From assembly GCF_024713975.1 (NCBI RefSeq), contig NC_091108.1, forward strand, positions 160,001 through 224,000: a stretch of 64,000 nucleotides of DNA. The letters are read 5' to 3'. Shown piece by piece: positions 1 to 23,110 of the stretch; position 1 is the first letter of the stretch; every line of letters begins with the position of its first letter. Under the pieces are notes generated by a model. It was not told where the DNA came from. It saw only the letters and a program-made list of their open reading frames with translations, and did not search any database. This DNA comes from Paralichthys olivaceus (taxonomy: Eukaryota; Chordata; Actinopteri; Pleuronectiformes; Paralichthyidae). The translations under genes were made by a program, and so were the position numbers.

Positions 1-1281
1 GACGATGCAAACCTGACGAAGGCTGAGCTGGAGGAGCAGATGGAGAAGATGAGAGCTGAGCTGTGTAACCTGGAGCGTGACCACGAGCAGGTCGCACAAA
101 ACTGTTCAAAAAACACACAGTTTAAATCACCACACACACACAATACAGTTTATTTCAAAAAACATTTTACTTTATAGATAAAAATCGAAATAAATTCTTT
201 AGTTTATGATTTAATGTCAGATTATCAGTTGAAGATTCAATAATTTAAGTGATTTTTGATGGATTTATGTTGTTAAATGACAAAAGGTGTAAAATAATTT
301 CTGCAGTCGTCAGTGTTTGTCTTTGAAATTTCCCTTTTATGAGCTGCAGTCATGTGACCTGTGTACTTCCTGATGCCTGCCTATCCAGGACGTTCGAGTC
401 CTGTACAGTCAGATGGCGGGACGTGAGGTAGATGAACCAGACGCTCCCATCGAGACAAGTCTTGACCAGATCCTGAGTCACATCAGGAGCCACTGGGAGA
501 AAGTGACAGAGAGGAACCGAGCGGAGACGGACAGCTACCAGCTGGACTGTAAGGTGAGGACGTATCACCTGCTCGGGTACACTCACAGGCCACACTGTTC
601 CTTTAACCAGCTTCTGACACGTGTGTGTGTCCTGCAGGAGGCGCAGTGTGTGAGTAGCAGACTGAGTCCGGAGGAGGAGCAGGTGGAAGCGCTGAAGGCC
701 GAGTGTAACGACACAGGCTGTAAGATCCAGAGTCTGCAGGCTGAGACCGAGTCCATCAGAGCACTGGTGAGATGGACAAAGATCAATACCCTGAACAATA
801 CCCTGATTATTAACCTGATTAACCAGATCAATAATCCGATCATTAATCTTCTCTCTGCAGAAACGAGGTCTGGAGAACTCGCTGAGCGACGCTCGTCACT
901 GGCACGACATGGAACTTCAGAACCTGGGCTCGGTGGTTGCCAAGCTGGAGGCAGAGCTCACCGACGTGAACGGAGAGATCGAGCAGCAGCGCCGCGACTA
1001 CGACACATTGCTCAGCAACAAGCAGCGTCTGGAGCAGGAGATCGGGATGTACCACGGCGTCCTTGATGGAGAGGAGAGCCGCTTCCTGCCCGCTAATACA
1101 CCGTGAGTCAATGTGAAAAACGACAAAACATCAGACTCATGAAGACAAACTTGAGTAAAAATGTCTCTGAGTCATGAACTTGTCATATTTACCTGTTCAG
1201 GTGTTTAGGTCGAGTCTCTGAGCCTGAGGGAGCCGCTGCAGAATCCAGGACTGAATCAGGTCCTCCAGGTTCATCACAGTG
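1..1281 (+). CDS. bfsp2: Phakinin (beaded filament structural protein 2), 3' end
   Basis: Lens-specific intermediate filament protein that pairs with filensin to build beaded filaments in fibre cells. Only the 3' part is present; the gene enters from the left edge. Exons read as 1-90, 389-553, 638-766 and 861 onward, all in one frame with GT-AG junctions (the first donor, GTCGCA, is weak). The product covers late coil 1B/linker and coil 2. Signature stretches such as IQSLQAETES and HWHDMELQNL match human BFSP2 as I remember it, and the rod ends YHGVLDGEESR, the usual helix termination. Human phakinin stops almost there and has no tail. Here the last exon either stops at TGA 1104-1106, or splices from a GTGAGT donor at 1103 to an acceptor ending 1200 and runs to a TGA at 1279-1281, adding a short Ser/Glu-rich tail. 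Family and gene identity are secure; the true C-terminus is open. Confidence 0.9.
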
Positions 1282-1360
1282 ATCTCTGAGGACGTGAGGA
1301 GACTGAAGCATGAAGAGACTCTGATCCAGGAGGACATCAGTGATGTTATAACTGACACTG

Positions 1361-1660
1361 TCCCCAACACCTGAGGGCTTCACCTGTCCCCACACCTGAG
1401 GGCTTCACCTGTCCCCAACACCTGTCCACAGCACCTGAGGGCTTCACCTGTCCCCAACACCTGAGGGCTTCACCTGTCCCCAACACCTGAGGGCTTCACC
1501 TGTCCCCAACACCTGAGGGCTTCACCTGTCCTCAACACCTGTCCGCAACACCTAAGGGCTTCACCTGTCCTCAACACCTGTCCGCAACACCTGAGGGCTT
1601 CACTTGTCCTCAACACCTGTCCGCAACACCTGAGGCTTCACCTGTCCCTAACACCTGATA
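1361..1660. repeat. Minisatellite, CACCTGAGGGCTTCACCTGT-type unit
   Basis: About ten imperfect copies of a roughly 24-26 bp unit built from CACCTGAGGGCTT and CACCTGTCCCCAA blocks; some copies carry an extra CACCTGTCCGCAA block. It lies just after bfsp2, probably in its 3' UTR or the downstream flank. Confidence 0.85.
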
Positions 1661-1699
1661 TTCTTACCTGTCTCGAACAGCTGAGGTAACACCTGAGGT

Positions 1700-3100
1700 C
1701 TTCAGGTGGATCAGGAGTTGTCACGCAGCATCACCCAGAGACATTTTATTTGGAGCCTGTCATGTGGTGGATTTACCTGAGACACATGACCAGTTTACGG
1801 CTGAACCATCAGCTATGAGGACATTAAAGTGATGACATCACAGCAGGTGTTACTGATAGTTCCTGGTCAATAAACTGAATTCACTGATCTTTTCAGGTGT
1901 TAAAACTTTCTGCCGTTAACAATAAAAAAAACGGGTTTGTTACAGTTTGAACATACAATATTTTTACTTATAAAAATAAACAAACTCAGATTTAAACATA
2001 AAAACAATAAAAAAATATATTTAGTGATTTCGGTCATTTGATTATTGATCAATAACTTCACCAACTCACGTCTGATCCGTCTTATTAGTTTTATTATTTA
2101 AGTTCGGACGCTCAAGTCAAATGATCCACAAACAAAACTCATAAATTAATGGTTTAATCAATAAAATGCTAAAAACAATGTACGGAGGCCGAAGAGAACA
2201 GAAGAACAAAATCAATGACTTATTTAGAAAAGATTTAATATATTTAAATTATATCTTATAATATAACCTCACAGAGGTGTGAATGACCTCTGACGATGAA
2301 ATAAAAACACGTGTTGATCATTTAACGTGTTTTATTAAACTCGACTGAGTTTAACTTTTTTATTATGAAATAAATAACCATATGTGACTGAGGTGGGGGG
2401 GGGGTTGTCATAGAAACATGTTCACTCATTAGAACAAGCAGGAGAACATCATCATTGAGTCTACGATTGATGACATCATAATGGAATCAGCTGGATTGAC
2501 TGTGACACTGAAGGAAATTTAAAAACATCAAGATTCTACGAGAAGTTCTGGAGCCATCCGCAGGAAGTGATGTCATATAGAGAACATGTGAGTCAGGTCA
2601 AACTCAATCAGGAGGAGTCACCTTACACACAATGATCCTGGTGAACCTGTCTCCTGCAGCGCCACCATCAGGACACACTCTGCAGGTGCAGCAGAGATTA
2701 GACTTTATGGTTGGTTGAGGAGGGGGATGTGTCACTCTGTCGACCATAACTGATTCATTAGATGAGTGATAAATGGTCCAGTGAAAACGGATCCAAGCAG
2801 TCATCCCATTTCATCAGCAGCTTTGTGTTGTCTGGACAGGAAGTGACATCCCTTTGGTCAATTCAATCAAGTACAAAACGAATATTTACTGGTCCATACA
2901 CAATGTCCAGGACAATGCTAGCAGGTAGCCTTTGTAGGCTAGCGCTACAGTTTTTTCCCATAATCCTACAGATCTGACCTCAGTATGCAGGTCTAAGCAT
3001 GACCGTAGTACCAATAAAGCTCACTGAACACCACAGGAGGGCGCTGCCTCCCTGCCTGCAGGAGGCAGTAACACATCCGTCCACAGCCTCTGATTGGCCA
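1700..3100. other. Intergenic interval between bfsp2 and klhl18
   Basis: AT-rich DNA with no convincing open frame. It holds a G-run near 2395-2404. A TTTATT near 2322 would read AATAAA on the minus strand and could end a long klhl18 3' UTR. Nothing else is recognised. Confidence 0.5.
1869..1874 (+). promoter_or_regulatory. Candidate polyadenylation signal of bfsp2
   Basis: AATAAA on the + strand about 0.6 to 0.75 kb after either possible bfsp2 stop codon. It is the first good hexamer downstream in an AT-rich stretch. Placement is inference. Confidence 0.4.
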
Positions 3101-3102
3101 GT

Positions 3103-6100
3103 TTAGGTGGGCTGTAGGGGGATGCAGCCCACCCCGACCCCTCCCTCATGACAGACCATGGGGGCCATGAAGGTCCAGCGGTTGGTGTCTGGGTTGTACA
3201 TCTCCACTGAATTGAGGTTGGACTGTCCATCGTATCCACCCACAGCATACAGACGACCTGACGTGGACACCAGAGACACCCTGCTGCGCCGTGTGTTCAT
3301 CGCCACCAGGAGGCTCCATTGCCCCGACGCCGAGCTAAACACCTCCACCCCGCTCAGGAAGCCTGACCCGTCGTAACCCCCCGCTACGTACATGTGACTG
3401 CCCAGAGACGCTGCCCCGTGACGGCAACGCTTGTTCAGCATCGCTGCTGCAGGGTGCCACCTGTTGGTGTGGTGGTTGTAGTACTCCACCTGGGGGTGTA
3501 AATAAATAAAAATCTGTTTTAAAAGGTGAGAAAAATTGTTGTCAATAATGTTTTATTTTATTCATGTTCACAAGCTCAGTGGTTGAATAAATATATCGAC
3601 CTTTGGGTATAAATCAGTATTGATCAGCTGTATCGATCAGTTAGTGTGTTTTTACTGTTAAACTGACCGTGTTGAAGATCTGTAAACCGTCATGGCCGCC
3701 TGATACAAAGATGCGTCCATCAAACACCGTCACACCTGCAGCACTGCGACTTGCACTCATCTCTGTCACCACGGTCCACCTGACGACAACAGGAAGAAAC
3801 CCCCATAAATCTTCATTCAATCAACCAGGAATTTAAGTCATGTGAGTGAACCCCTGAATCAAAACATGAGCGATTTTTATCTTCAGACAGTAAAAATGAT
3901 AAAAAAAACAAGGAAACATCAACTTCAACTAAAAAACATTTCTGCTATTTAAATATTCCCTTAAAATCTTTTTTTAAACACCTTAACATCATATTTTTCA
4001 ACTATTAAAGGTTCAGTGTGTAGAATTTAGTGACATCTAGTGGTGAAGTGTCACGTTGCAGCTGAACACCCATCATTGTCCCCTCTCCTTCCAAACATGA
4101 AAAAGAACCTGTGGCAGCTTCAGTTGTCATAAAAACTCTAAAGGTGTTTAGTTTGTCCAGTTTGGACTATTGTGAAAAACATGGCAGCCTCCGTAGAGAG
4201 AGTCCCCTCCATGTAAATATAAAGTATTTATATATAAATGACCTTTTCTGGGCTAAAGAAAACTACAATTAATACAATTTAGATGAAATGAACTAGTGAA
4301 AACATCATGAGGATTATTCTACATTAAATATCTGCCAATAGATCCTTTCACCTGAATCTTACACACTGGAGCTTTAAAGGGTCATTTTAAAGGAAAACTT
4401 TCCTTCAGTTAAAACATGGTGTCGTCATTTTCCAAAACAAATACCTGAACCTCAAACTGGTCCTGGACCTGAACCTGGTTCTGGACCTGATTCTTGTCCT
4501 GTACCTGAACCTAGTTGTGGACCTAGATCTAGACTTGGTCCTGGACCACTGACCCCTGTAGAAAGAGGATTTGAGCACCTGTCGGTCTCTGGAGAAAAAC
4601 ACTCCACAGAATTCAGAGAAGACTTTCCATCATAGCCGCCACAGACATAGATGTGTCCATCAACCACCACCGTTCCCATGGCGCTGTGGATGAAAGCACA
4701 TTTTATCGTCTTTTTGATCAGGACCAGTGTATTGAACACTAATATTGATCACTATTCATTTACGGACTATTCAGACCTGCGCTGACTGTTCATGCTCGAC
4801 ACCCGCGTCCAGTTGTCCATCTCTGGGTTGTAGACCTCCACTGTGCTCAGTCGCGATTGGCCGTCATATCCACCGATGGCGAACAGCAGTCCGTTGACAA
4901 CAGCCACGCCCACTCTGCTGCGAGCCGTCCTCATTGGCTGACAGCGTTCCCAGAAGTTCCCAAGTGGATCAAAGACTTCGACCACATTTAGGGAGTCACC
5001 TGGAAGAGAAAGAAACACAACGTTATAGGTGACAAGTCAGGTGTCAGGTGGTCTGAATGTGTCTTGACTTGATTCACCGACGTGATCTGCCGGCAGCTGT
5101 ACGGGTATAAAACATATAAAACAAGGTATGGGGTAGACGCTGTTCTTGTATATTACCTTTTCTAGGTGCAAAAAGAGGGTTCAGCTTTTCACACCTCATA
5201 TTTATGGATATATACGGAGGTGAAAACGCATCTGAATTCTTAGAATAATGTGTTCAGCTGCAACATGACACTTCAACACTAGATGTCAGTAAATTCTACA
5301 CACTGTACCTTTAAAGGGAAATTGTTTAAGCTATTTTATTTAGTTGCCTTATTGTGGAAGGTTGGTCAGTAAATTTGTTTCCTGTCCTCATAAGCAGTGT
5401 ATCTGTATTTGACCTTTATTGTGAAGGGTCACAGACGGAAGTTGTTCTGTTTTGGGAGCGAGGTGTTGACTAGTTGTGAAACAACTTCAACAACAAGTTC
5501 AAGCCTCATTCTTCATGTCCTGATTATACTATTACGTCTCAGTACAGGTGAATTAAACTCCTGGCTACATTTGAAATGGTTAATAGGAAGAGAGAGAGAG
5601 AGGTGTGTGTGTGTGTGAGTCAGAAACTGAAAGTAAACAAGGATTTCTCCGCTCGCTGTGAACTCCTCTGGTGAAGTTCTTTGTCCAGTGTTGGTGGAAA
5701 TAAGGCCGTTACATCAGTTCCCTCTTCTCAACTTAAGTTTCAGTGGCTTGTGCACACAAAACGTGACTTGCAAGAGGCAGGACACCATAGTTAGATATTG
5801 TAGTTTTATTCTTACGATTATGAAATCGTGACGTTATGAAACCGCAGATATCTCAAAATCGGTTAATTGCGACATCCCTGCAGGTGACAGGTGTCAAGTG
5901 ACATGAGAGCGTGCACCTGAGCTGTTGAGTCCTCCCACAGCATAGATGAGTCCTGTGATGGATGTGCAGCACCTCTGTCTGGTTTTAAACGTGGGAAGAT
6001 GAGGACGACGCTCCGGCATCAGGTGGAAATCTTTGGCTTCATCCACCAGGTCTCTGACAAGAAACACAGCAGAGACACGACTGAATGTTTAGACGACAGG

Positions 6101-8939
6101 TAACGAAACAGAACACCTGGACAGCAATCAGTATATCTGGCTGACAGTTTTACCTAAAAGGCTAACATCTAAATACTGAGCCTGACGCTAAGTTAAACAT
6201 CAATCTGAAAATACTGACGGACAGGTCTATATGAGCCAATCACACACAAGGACGTCTCACCTGCATTTATGGCAGCAGCGAACCAGTTCGTCCTGCTGGA
6301 CTCGGTCAGACAGAAACTGAGGTCGACACAGAGGAAGTCTGATCTTTGACAGCAGCTCTGGCAACAGAGGCTCCCGCCGGTCCCGGTCATGATGAACCCA
6401 CATGAGAACAGCCTCAAACACCTGCACAGGTAACACACACTCAGCATCACACACCTGCACAGGTAACACACACTCAGCATCACACACCTGCACAGGTAAC
6501 ACACACTCAGCCTCACACACCTGCACAGGTAACACACACTCAGCCTCACACACCTGCACATGTAACACACTCAGCCTCACACACCTGCACAGGTAACACA
6601 CACTCAGCCTCACACACCTGCACATGTAACACACTCAGCCTCACACACCTGCACATGTAACACACTCAGCCTCACACACCTGACGGTCTCAGGTGACACC
6701 TCTCACCTGCTCTTCAGCTTTAACGTTGAGTTCATCGCAGCCGACCAGCTCCAGCACCTCTTCCGTCCTCAGAGCCAGAAACTCGTCTGATAAAGAAACG
6801 TCCACAAAGTGCTGGTGGAGGAAGCTGCTGGCCGAGTCGTACAGAGTCGTACACATCATGGTCTCTGCGAACTGACGGACACCCAGACAGTTCTTCGGAT
6901 GTAACCTGAACGCCAAAGAGCAGGAAACATTTACATGTCACACATGTAGAAACAGAATGTTGTGCAAGCGTTTGCCTGTTGAGAAGAAATGAAATAAAAG
7001 AAGGACACAGTTTAACTTTGGTCGCTGAGCCTGGAAACAAAGATCACGTGATTAAACATTCATCAACAATTACAAAACGTTTGTTGTACCTGCTGTCATT
7101 TCAGAAAGCTTCAGCTGATGAAGTAAATGTGACTGTAAAACATACTACACGTTAAATTTTAGAATTAATTCTGAACATGTACACATGTAAAAACCAAACT
7201 GTTGGACTTCGACTCAGTTTGAGAGTTTCTCCATTGACTGACCTCTCCTGGAGGAAGGAGCAGCAGGCATCTTTAACATTCTGCAGCTGCAGGAAACTCG
7301 AGCCAATCAGAAGAGACTGAACGTTCTGCTGGTCGATCGCGACGTGGCCGCTGTATGCAAAGTTGATCAGAGCCTCCAGAGCACTGCAGGGAGAGAGGAA
7401 GCGGTTAGACGGGTGTCACACTGGTTTCAAACTGGTGTGTGGTTCCCCGTGCTGTCAGTGGGTTCCTCTACAGACAGGAAGTACTTGTGCTAGTCACGTT
7501 ACCTGGGGTCCATGCCCTGCATCAGGATCTCATCCTGTTTACACTCCACCATGTCGTTGGTGAACATGGCATGGAAGTACGGGATGGAGGCGGCGAGAAC
7601 GATCCGATGAGCGCTGAACTTATGATCCCCCACCTGCAGAGATACAATACATGTATATAACTGTACCAGTACATACAGTACACATGTAAGGTGTTGTATA
7701 TACTGTATATACATGCTGCACAACATTAGGAGAATACGTCTCGTTCTCTCTCAGAAGGTGGTGCAGGCTCTGGTTCTGGTTATCTCACACCTAGACTACT
7801 GCACCTCCCTCCCGGCTGGTCTATCTGCTAATGTATCTGACTGCTGCAGCTCATCCAGAACGCAGCAGCTCGACTGGTCTTCAACCTAAGTTCACTAACA
7901 CTCCTCCGTTCCCTTCACTGGTTACCAGTGGTTGCCAGCATCCTTTTCAAAACACTAGTACTTGTACCGTGCCATGAACAGATCGGGTCCAGTCTACATC
8001 CAGGACATGGTCCATCCTAACCTCTCTTCAGACTACACTTTGGTGATGAAGATGATGTCTAATGATGGAGCACTTTGTCGTTTACCTTTTTTGAAGCTAA
8101 TGTTCTGACTTGATTTTTGTTGTTCTGGGTTTGTTCTCTCATGGTTGAGGAACTTATTGTGAGTCGCTTTGGATAAAAGCGTTAGCTAAATGAAATGTGA
8201 TGTAATATACCAGTACATACAGTACACATGTAAGGTGTTGTGTATAACTGTATTTACCAGTACACACAGTACACATGTAAGATGTTGTGTATAACTGTAT
8301 TTACCAGTACATAGGTAAGGTGTTGTGTATAACTGTATTTACCAGTACATAGGTAAGGTGTTGTGTATAACTGTATTTACCAGTACATACAGTACATAGG
8401 TAAGGTGTTGTGTATAACTGTATTTACCAGTACATACACTACACATGTAAGGTGTTGTGTATAACTGTATTTACCAGTACATACAGTACACAGGTAAGGT
8501 GTTTTGTATAACTGTATATACCAGTACATACAGTACACAGGTAAGGTGTTGTACCTCACCTGTCCAGCAGGTGAACTGATCCTGAGACTTTAAGAAGATT
8601 AAATGTGTCACTGCAGACGATCGATCATCAGTTGAATATAAACTGATCGATGACGTCAGGTCAAAGGTCAGCCCTGTTACCGAAGGTTCAGTGACGTCTT
8701 CAGCTCATCTTACAAGCCGCTGTTAGCTCTTGTTAGCATCGTTAGCTCAGTACCAGCCAGCTTCTTCATAACGGGCTGTTAGCTTCTAGCTGATAGCTGC
8801 AGGCCAACTCGGCTCTTACCCTGAGCGTGACGTCACAGAGTTTCCCCTGACGTCGGATCTCCTCCATGACGACATAACCTCGAGCCGGCGCGTCGCGCAC
8901 CGAGAAATGAACCAAGTCCTCGAGCTCTTCGTCCCCCAT
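3103..8939 (-). CDS. klhl18: Kelch-like protein 18, complete
   Basis: CUL3 E3-ligase substrate adaptor of the BTB-BACK-Kelch class. Ten coding exons on the minus strand: 8820-8939, 7503-7633, 7243-7383, 6707-6905, 6261-6421, 5917-6053, 4777-4999, 4579-4683, 3668-3779, 3103-3489; they sum to 571 aa against about 574 in human. Start [12 protein letters not shown] is chosen because human begins with a short leader before EELEDLVHF; an in-frame upstream codon at 9023 is not needed. BTB spans about residues 25-135 ([19 protein letters not shown]), BACK about 140-250, then six kelch blades with GGYDG/GGHDG motifs to the conserved end [13 protein letters not shown]. Every junction has GT-AG and matching phase. 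The exon at 6261-6421 has an acceptor that merges into a 33-bp tandem array, so its 5' edge may be longer in some transcripts. Identity is very secure. Confidence 0.96.
4014..4377. mobile_element. Short non-autonomous DNA element, copy 1
   Basis: About 364 bp in a klhl18 intron with inverted ends: left TTAAAGGTTCAGTGTGTAG, right TTACACACTGGAGCTTTAA. A second full copy lies at 23321-23687 and an inverted fragment near 5215-5314. Both full copies are bounded by TTAA, which would fit a TTAA target duplication of the piggyBac type. Superfamily is inference. Confidence 0.7.
5215..5314. mobile_element. Inverted end fragment of the same short element
   Basis: The stretch reading ...AGTAAATTCTACACACTG then TACCTTTAA is the reverse complement of the left end of the elements at 4014 and 23321. 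Only one end is recognisable. Confidence 0.6.
6421..6682. repeat. 33/31-bp tandem array carrying a copied splice acceptor
   Basis: Eight units spaced 33,33,33,33,31,33,31,31 bp (CCTG anchors at 6421, 6454, 6487, 6520, 6553, 6584, 6617, 6648, 6679). On the transcribed strand each unit ends TTACCTGTGCAG and is followed by GTGTGTGAGGCTG or GTGTGTGATGCTG, close to the start of the klhl18 exon at 6421 (GTGTTTGAGGCTG). The array fills nearly all of the 285-bp intron 6422-6706. Confidence 0.95.
7658..8560. repeat. ~47-bp minisatellite in klhl18 intron 1, split by a LINE
   Basis: Copies of a unit with ACCAGTACATACAGTACACA and GTAAGGTGTTGTGTATAACT occur at 7658-7715 and again, about seven times, at 8205-8560. 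The intervening 7.71-8.21 kb is an L2-type LINE tail, so the LINE appears to have landed inside the array. Confidence 0.8.
7708..8210 (+). mobile_element. L2-type LINE, 3' fragment
   Basis: The + strand carries broken reading frames resembling the C-terminal part of L2 ORF2 (HLDYCTSL, then LHWLPV-like region), followed by the hallmark 3' tail GTCGCTTTGGATAAAAGCG and GCTAAATG. It is 5'-truncated and frameshifted. Confidence 0.8.
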
Positions 8940-9070
8940 CGTTAGCACGAGCAGCGCGAACTGAGCCCAGCGAGCTACCGTCCACAGCCTAAGCCGTGAC
9001 GTCACGCTCACCGGCGGAAACATGGGCAGTCTCTGGCTTCACAATAAAAGACCGCCCCTCCCTAGAAGAA
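8940..9070 (-). promoter_or_regulatory. klhl18 5' UTR and probable promoter
   Basis: CpG-containing sequence directly upstream of the klhl18 start codon, richer in CG than the flanks, with a CCGCCC-like run near 9050. The region beyond it turns into repeat DNA at 9121. The transcription start cannot be fixed from sequence. Confidence 0.4.
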
Positions 9071-9120
9071 GCAGCGCCTCCTCATGGATCATATTTTATC
9101 AACGTGGAGACAGATGAACA

Positions 9121-9600
9121 TCAGAAACACACCAGTAACCTACAGGAGGTCATTTTGTAGAGCAGTGCTCCTCCTGTTCCTCCTCACACAAAGGAGCAGA
9201 TACCTGCTGCTGGGTTGATGCTCTTCTACTGTCCAGCTCTCCTGGTGTCTCCTGGGTTTAACGTCTCCTGCTGTAACGTCTCCTGGTGTAACGTCTCCTG
9301 GTGTAACGTCTCCTGCTGTAACGTCTCCTGGTGTAACGTCTCCTGGTGTAACATCTCCTGGTGTAATGTCTCCTGCTGTAACGTCTCCTGGTGTAACGTC
9401 TCCTGCTGTAACATCTCCTGGTGTAACGTCTCCTGGTGTAATGTCTCCTGCTGTAACATCTCCTGCTGTAACATCTCCTGGTGTAACGTCTCCTGCTGTA
9501 ATGTCTCCTGCTGTAACGTCTCCTGGTGTCTCCTCCACACTCTGGAGACTGTGCTGGAGACACAAACCTTCTTGTGACCACAGGTATGGATGAGTCCTCC
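9121..9600. repeat. Dispersed repeat arm A with expanded 15-bp minisatellite
   Basis: The interval matches the reverse complement of 13284-13506 at both flanks. In this copy the middle (about 9245-9530) has grown to roughly 19 copies of GTCTCCTGGTGTAAC and variants (GTCTCCTGCTGTAAC). It lies between the klhl18 promoter and the puf60 3' end. Long open frames across it are products of the 15-bp period. Confidence 0.85.
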
Positions 9601-10760
9601 TTATGGTTTAAATTATGAACAAGGACTCAACAAAACAGAAGAAATGACTTGTATAAACTGTGATTCATGTTTCATAATTTTAAAGTAAACTGGTAATTTT
9701 ATCTATATTATTGGCCATCACATTCTCACCGATATGTTGATCAATTAAGTGATGTATTAATTATACTGTAGGAAATTATTAATCAAATATAAACAGACAA
9801 TAAAATGTTTCAGAAACTGAAGCAGTTTGAAGCTTTCACATTCAGAACATTTGTTTTAATCTTAAATGAGGTTTTGATTGAGAGGATTCTTTAAACCCTA
9901 ATTATTAGAATATACAATTAATATTTATATAAAAATGTATATCAACCAATCAAACATCAGCATTTCATTAATAAAACAGCAGAAAAACATCTTGACGTAA
10001 AAAAGAAAAAGTTTTATTCACATATTTGAATGTTTGACTCGTTGGACACGTGAACAAACATCATGTTGTTTAATTTCTCAGCCTGACTTCAACAGGAAAC
10101 AAACACATGTCGACAGAGTGAAGTCGGTCTGAGTTTGATTTGTGATGATGTGTTCAAACATCCACGTTTCTGAAAAAAATCACAACATCTGGACCACAGC
10201 TGGTTTTATGTTTCAGCTCCAATCTCTTTCAGAGCTGAATGCAGCATCCAGAGTCTTCAAGCTGTCTCAGATGGACTTCTGGGTGGGACCAGGACCAAGT
10301 GACAGCATTTGCTGCAGCTGCCTGAGCACCATCAACAGTTTTTACACAGTTATTTACCTGATTGATAGTTCGTTCTCCAGGTCAATGAGGATGTCTTCAA
10401 ACGTCTTTGTTTTCCTTTGTCCGACCAGGAGTCAAACACCTGATTCAGTTACTGGGACTGAAGAATGATCCTTGAATCATTGATGGTCTGGTCTGTGTGG
10501 TGATGGATGAGACATTAGTCATTTACAACATGTCAACATTAAGAACTATAATGTGACAGAGGAACCCAATTTAAGTCCAGATCTAAAAATCAGTTAGTTG
10601 ATCATCAGCAGGACATTATTTGTGATTTGAAGTTGAAACATGAAACCAGCGTTGTTGATCCTTTAAGTTCAAGCTTTTCTGGAGACAAACACCAATACAA
10701 ACTTAGACAGGTAAGAGAGGAATCTACAGTGCACTGAGTGTGTACATGTTTACATGTGTT
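9601..10760. other. Interval holding the probable puf60 3' UTR
   Basis: AT-rich sequence between repeat arm A and the puf60 stop. TTTATT at 10013-10018 is AATAAA on the minus strand and is a reasonable puf60 polyadenylation signal, giving a 3' UTR of about 0.74 kb. No other gene is seen. Confidence 0.45.
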
Positions 10761-21808
<11,048 letters not shown>

Positions 21809-23110
21809 GATGAGAATTGCCCCCCACCCCCCACCCACCCCTGTTAACACCAGTAACACTGGGTACTTCACTAGAGTAACTGAGTACTTTTCTACAGTAA
21901 TTTAGTACTTTTATAAAGTAACTGACTACATTCCTATAGCAACTGAGTACTACTCTACACCGAGTACTTCTCTAAAGTAACTGTGTACTACTCTACACTG
22001 AGTACTTCTCTACAGTAACTGAGTACTACTCTACACTGAGTACTTCTCTAAAGTAACTGAGTACTACTCTACACTGAGTACTTCTCTAAAGTAACTGAGT
22101 ACTACTCTACACTGAGTACTTCTCTACACTGAGTACTACTCTACAGTAACTGAGTAGTACTCTACACTGAGTACTTCTCTACAGTAACTGAGTACTACTC
22201 TACACTGAGTACTTCTCTACAGTAACTGAGTACTTCTCTACGCTGAGTACTACTCTACACTGAGTACTTCTCTACAGTAACTGAGTACTTCTCTACAGTA
22301 ACTGAGTACTTCTCTACGCTGAGTACTACTCTACACTGAGTACTTCTCTACAGTAACTGAGTACTACTCTACAGTAACTGAGTACTACTCTACACCGAGT
22401 ACTTCTCTACACTGAGTACTACTCTACAGTAACTGAGTACTACTCTACACTGACTACTTCTCTACACTGAGTACTACTCTACACTGAGTACTTCTCTACA
22501 GTAACTGAGTACTACTCTACACTGAGTACTACTCTACACTGAGTACTTCTCTACAGTAACTGAGTACTACTCTACACTGACTACTTCTCTACACTGAGTA
22601 CTACTCTACACTGAGTACTACTCTACAGTAACTGAGTACTACCCTACACTGAGTACTTCTCTACACTGAGTACTTCTCTACACTGAGTACTTCTCTACAG
22701 TAACAGACGGGTCTGTGTGACATCAGATCTCTGTTCTGTGACGTCATCTCCATGTACCGATCATCAAAGACCCCTTAGCATCAGCTATAGAACCGTGTGT
22801 GCTGTTAGCTTAGCATCAGCTATTTAAACCGTGTGTGCTGTTAGCTTAGCATCAGCTATAGAACCGTGTGTGTTAGCTTAGATTATCTGTATCTGCTGCG
22901 ATCATCGATTAGCTTCAGATCTGATTTGTGTTTAAACAAACTACTTCCGTCTACCTCCGGTTATCATTAGCTTAGCCTTAGCTTAGCATGGGCCCCTCTC
23001 CGCACAGCTGACGTTTATTTTCATTCCGCAGAAGCCGCCGTCACTCGGCCCCGCGGCTTCGACCCCAATCAATAATCAATGGATTCTGAGCTCGAGACGG
23101 GTGAGCAGCG
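21809..23110 (-). promoter_or_regulatory. puf60 5' UTR, 5' intron and probable promoter
   Basis: An acceptor-like GTTAACAG at about 21841-21848 on the minus strand precedes a GGGTGG-rich leader and the puf60 ATG, so an upstream non-coding exon is likely. The best promoter candidate is the GC-rich patch at about 22985-23110, which has several CpGs while its neighbours have few. The interval also contains a large tandem array. Confidence 0.4.
21850..22700. repeat. Minisatellite of GAGTAC/CTCTACA units
   Basis: About 850 bp of alternating short blocks such as TGAGTACTACTCTACAC and TGAGTACTTCTCTACAGTAAC, with units near 17 and 22 bp in mixed order. It sits between the puf60 start codon exon and its likely promoter. 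Confidence 0.9.

Noticed and set aside
6421-6682. Regular repeats that look like a CRISPR array (also 8205-8560, 22-kb and 47-48-kb arrays)
   Set aside because: There are no unique spacers between repeats, no cas genes, and the host is a vertebrate; these are minisatellites.
8940-9023. Extended klhl18 N-terminus from an upstream in-frame codon
   Set aside because: The extension has no similarity to KLHL18, the codon at 9023 is in the promoter-like leader, and MGDEELEDL matches the known start.
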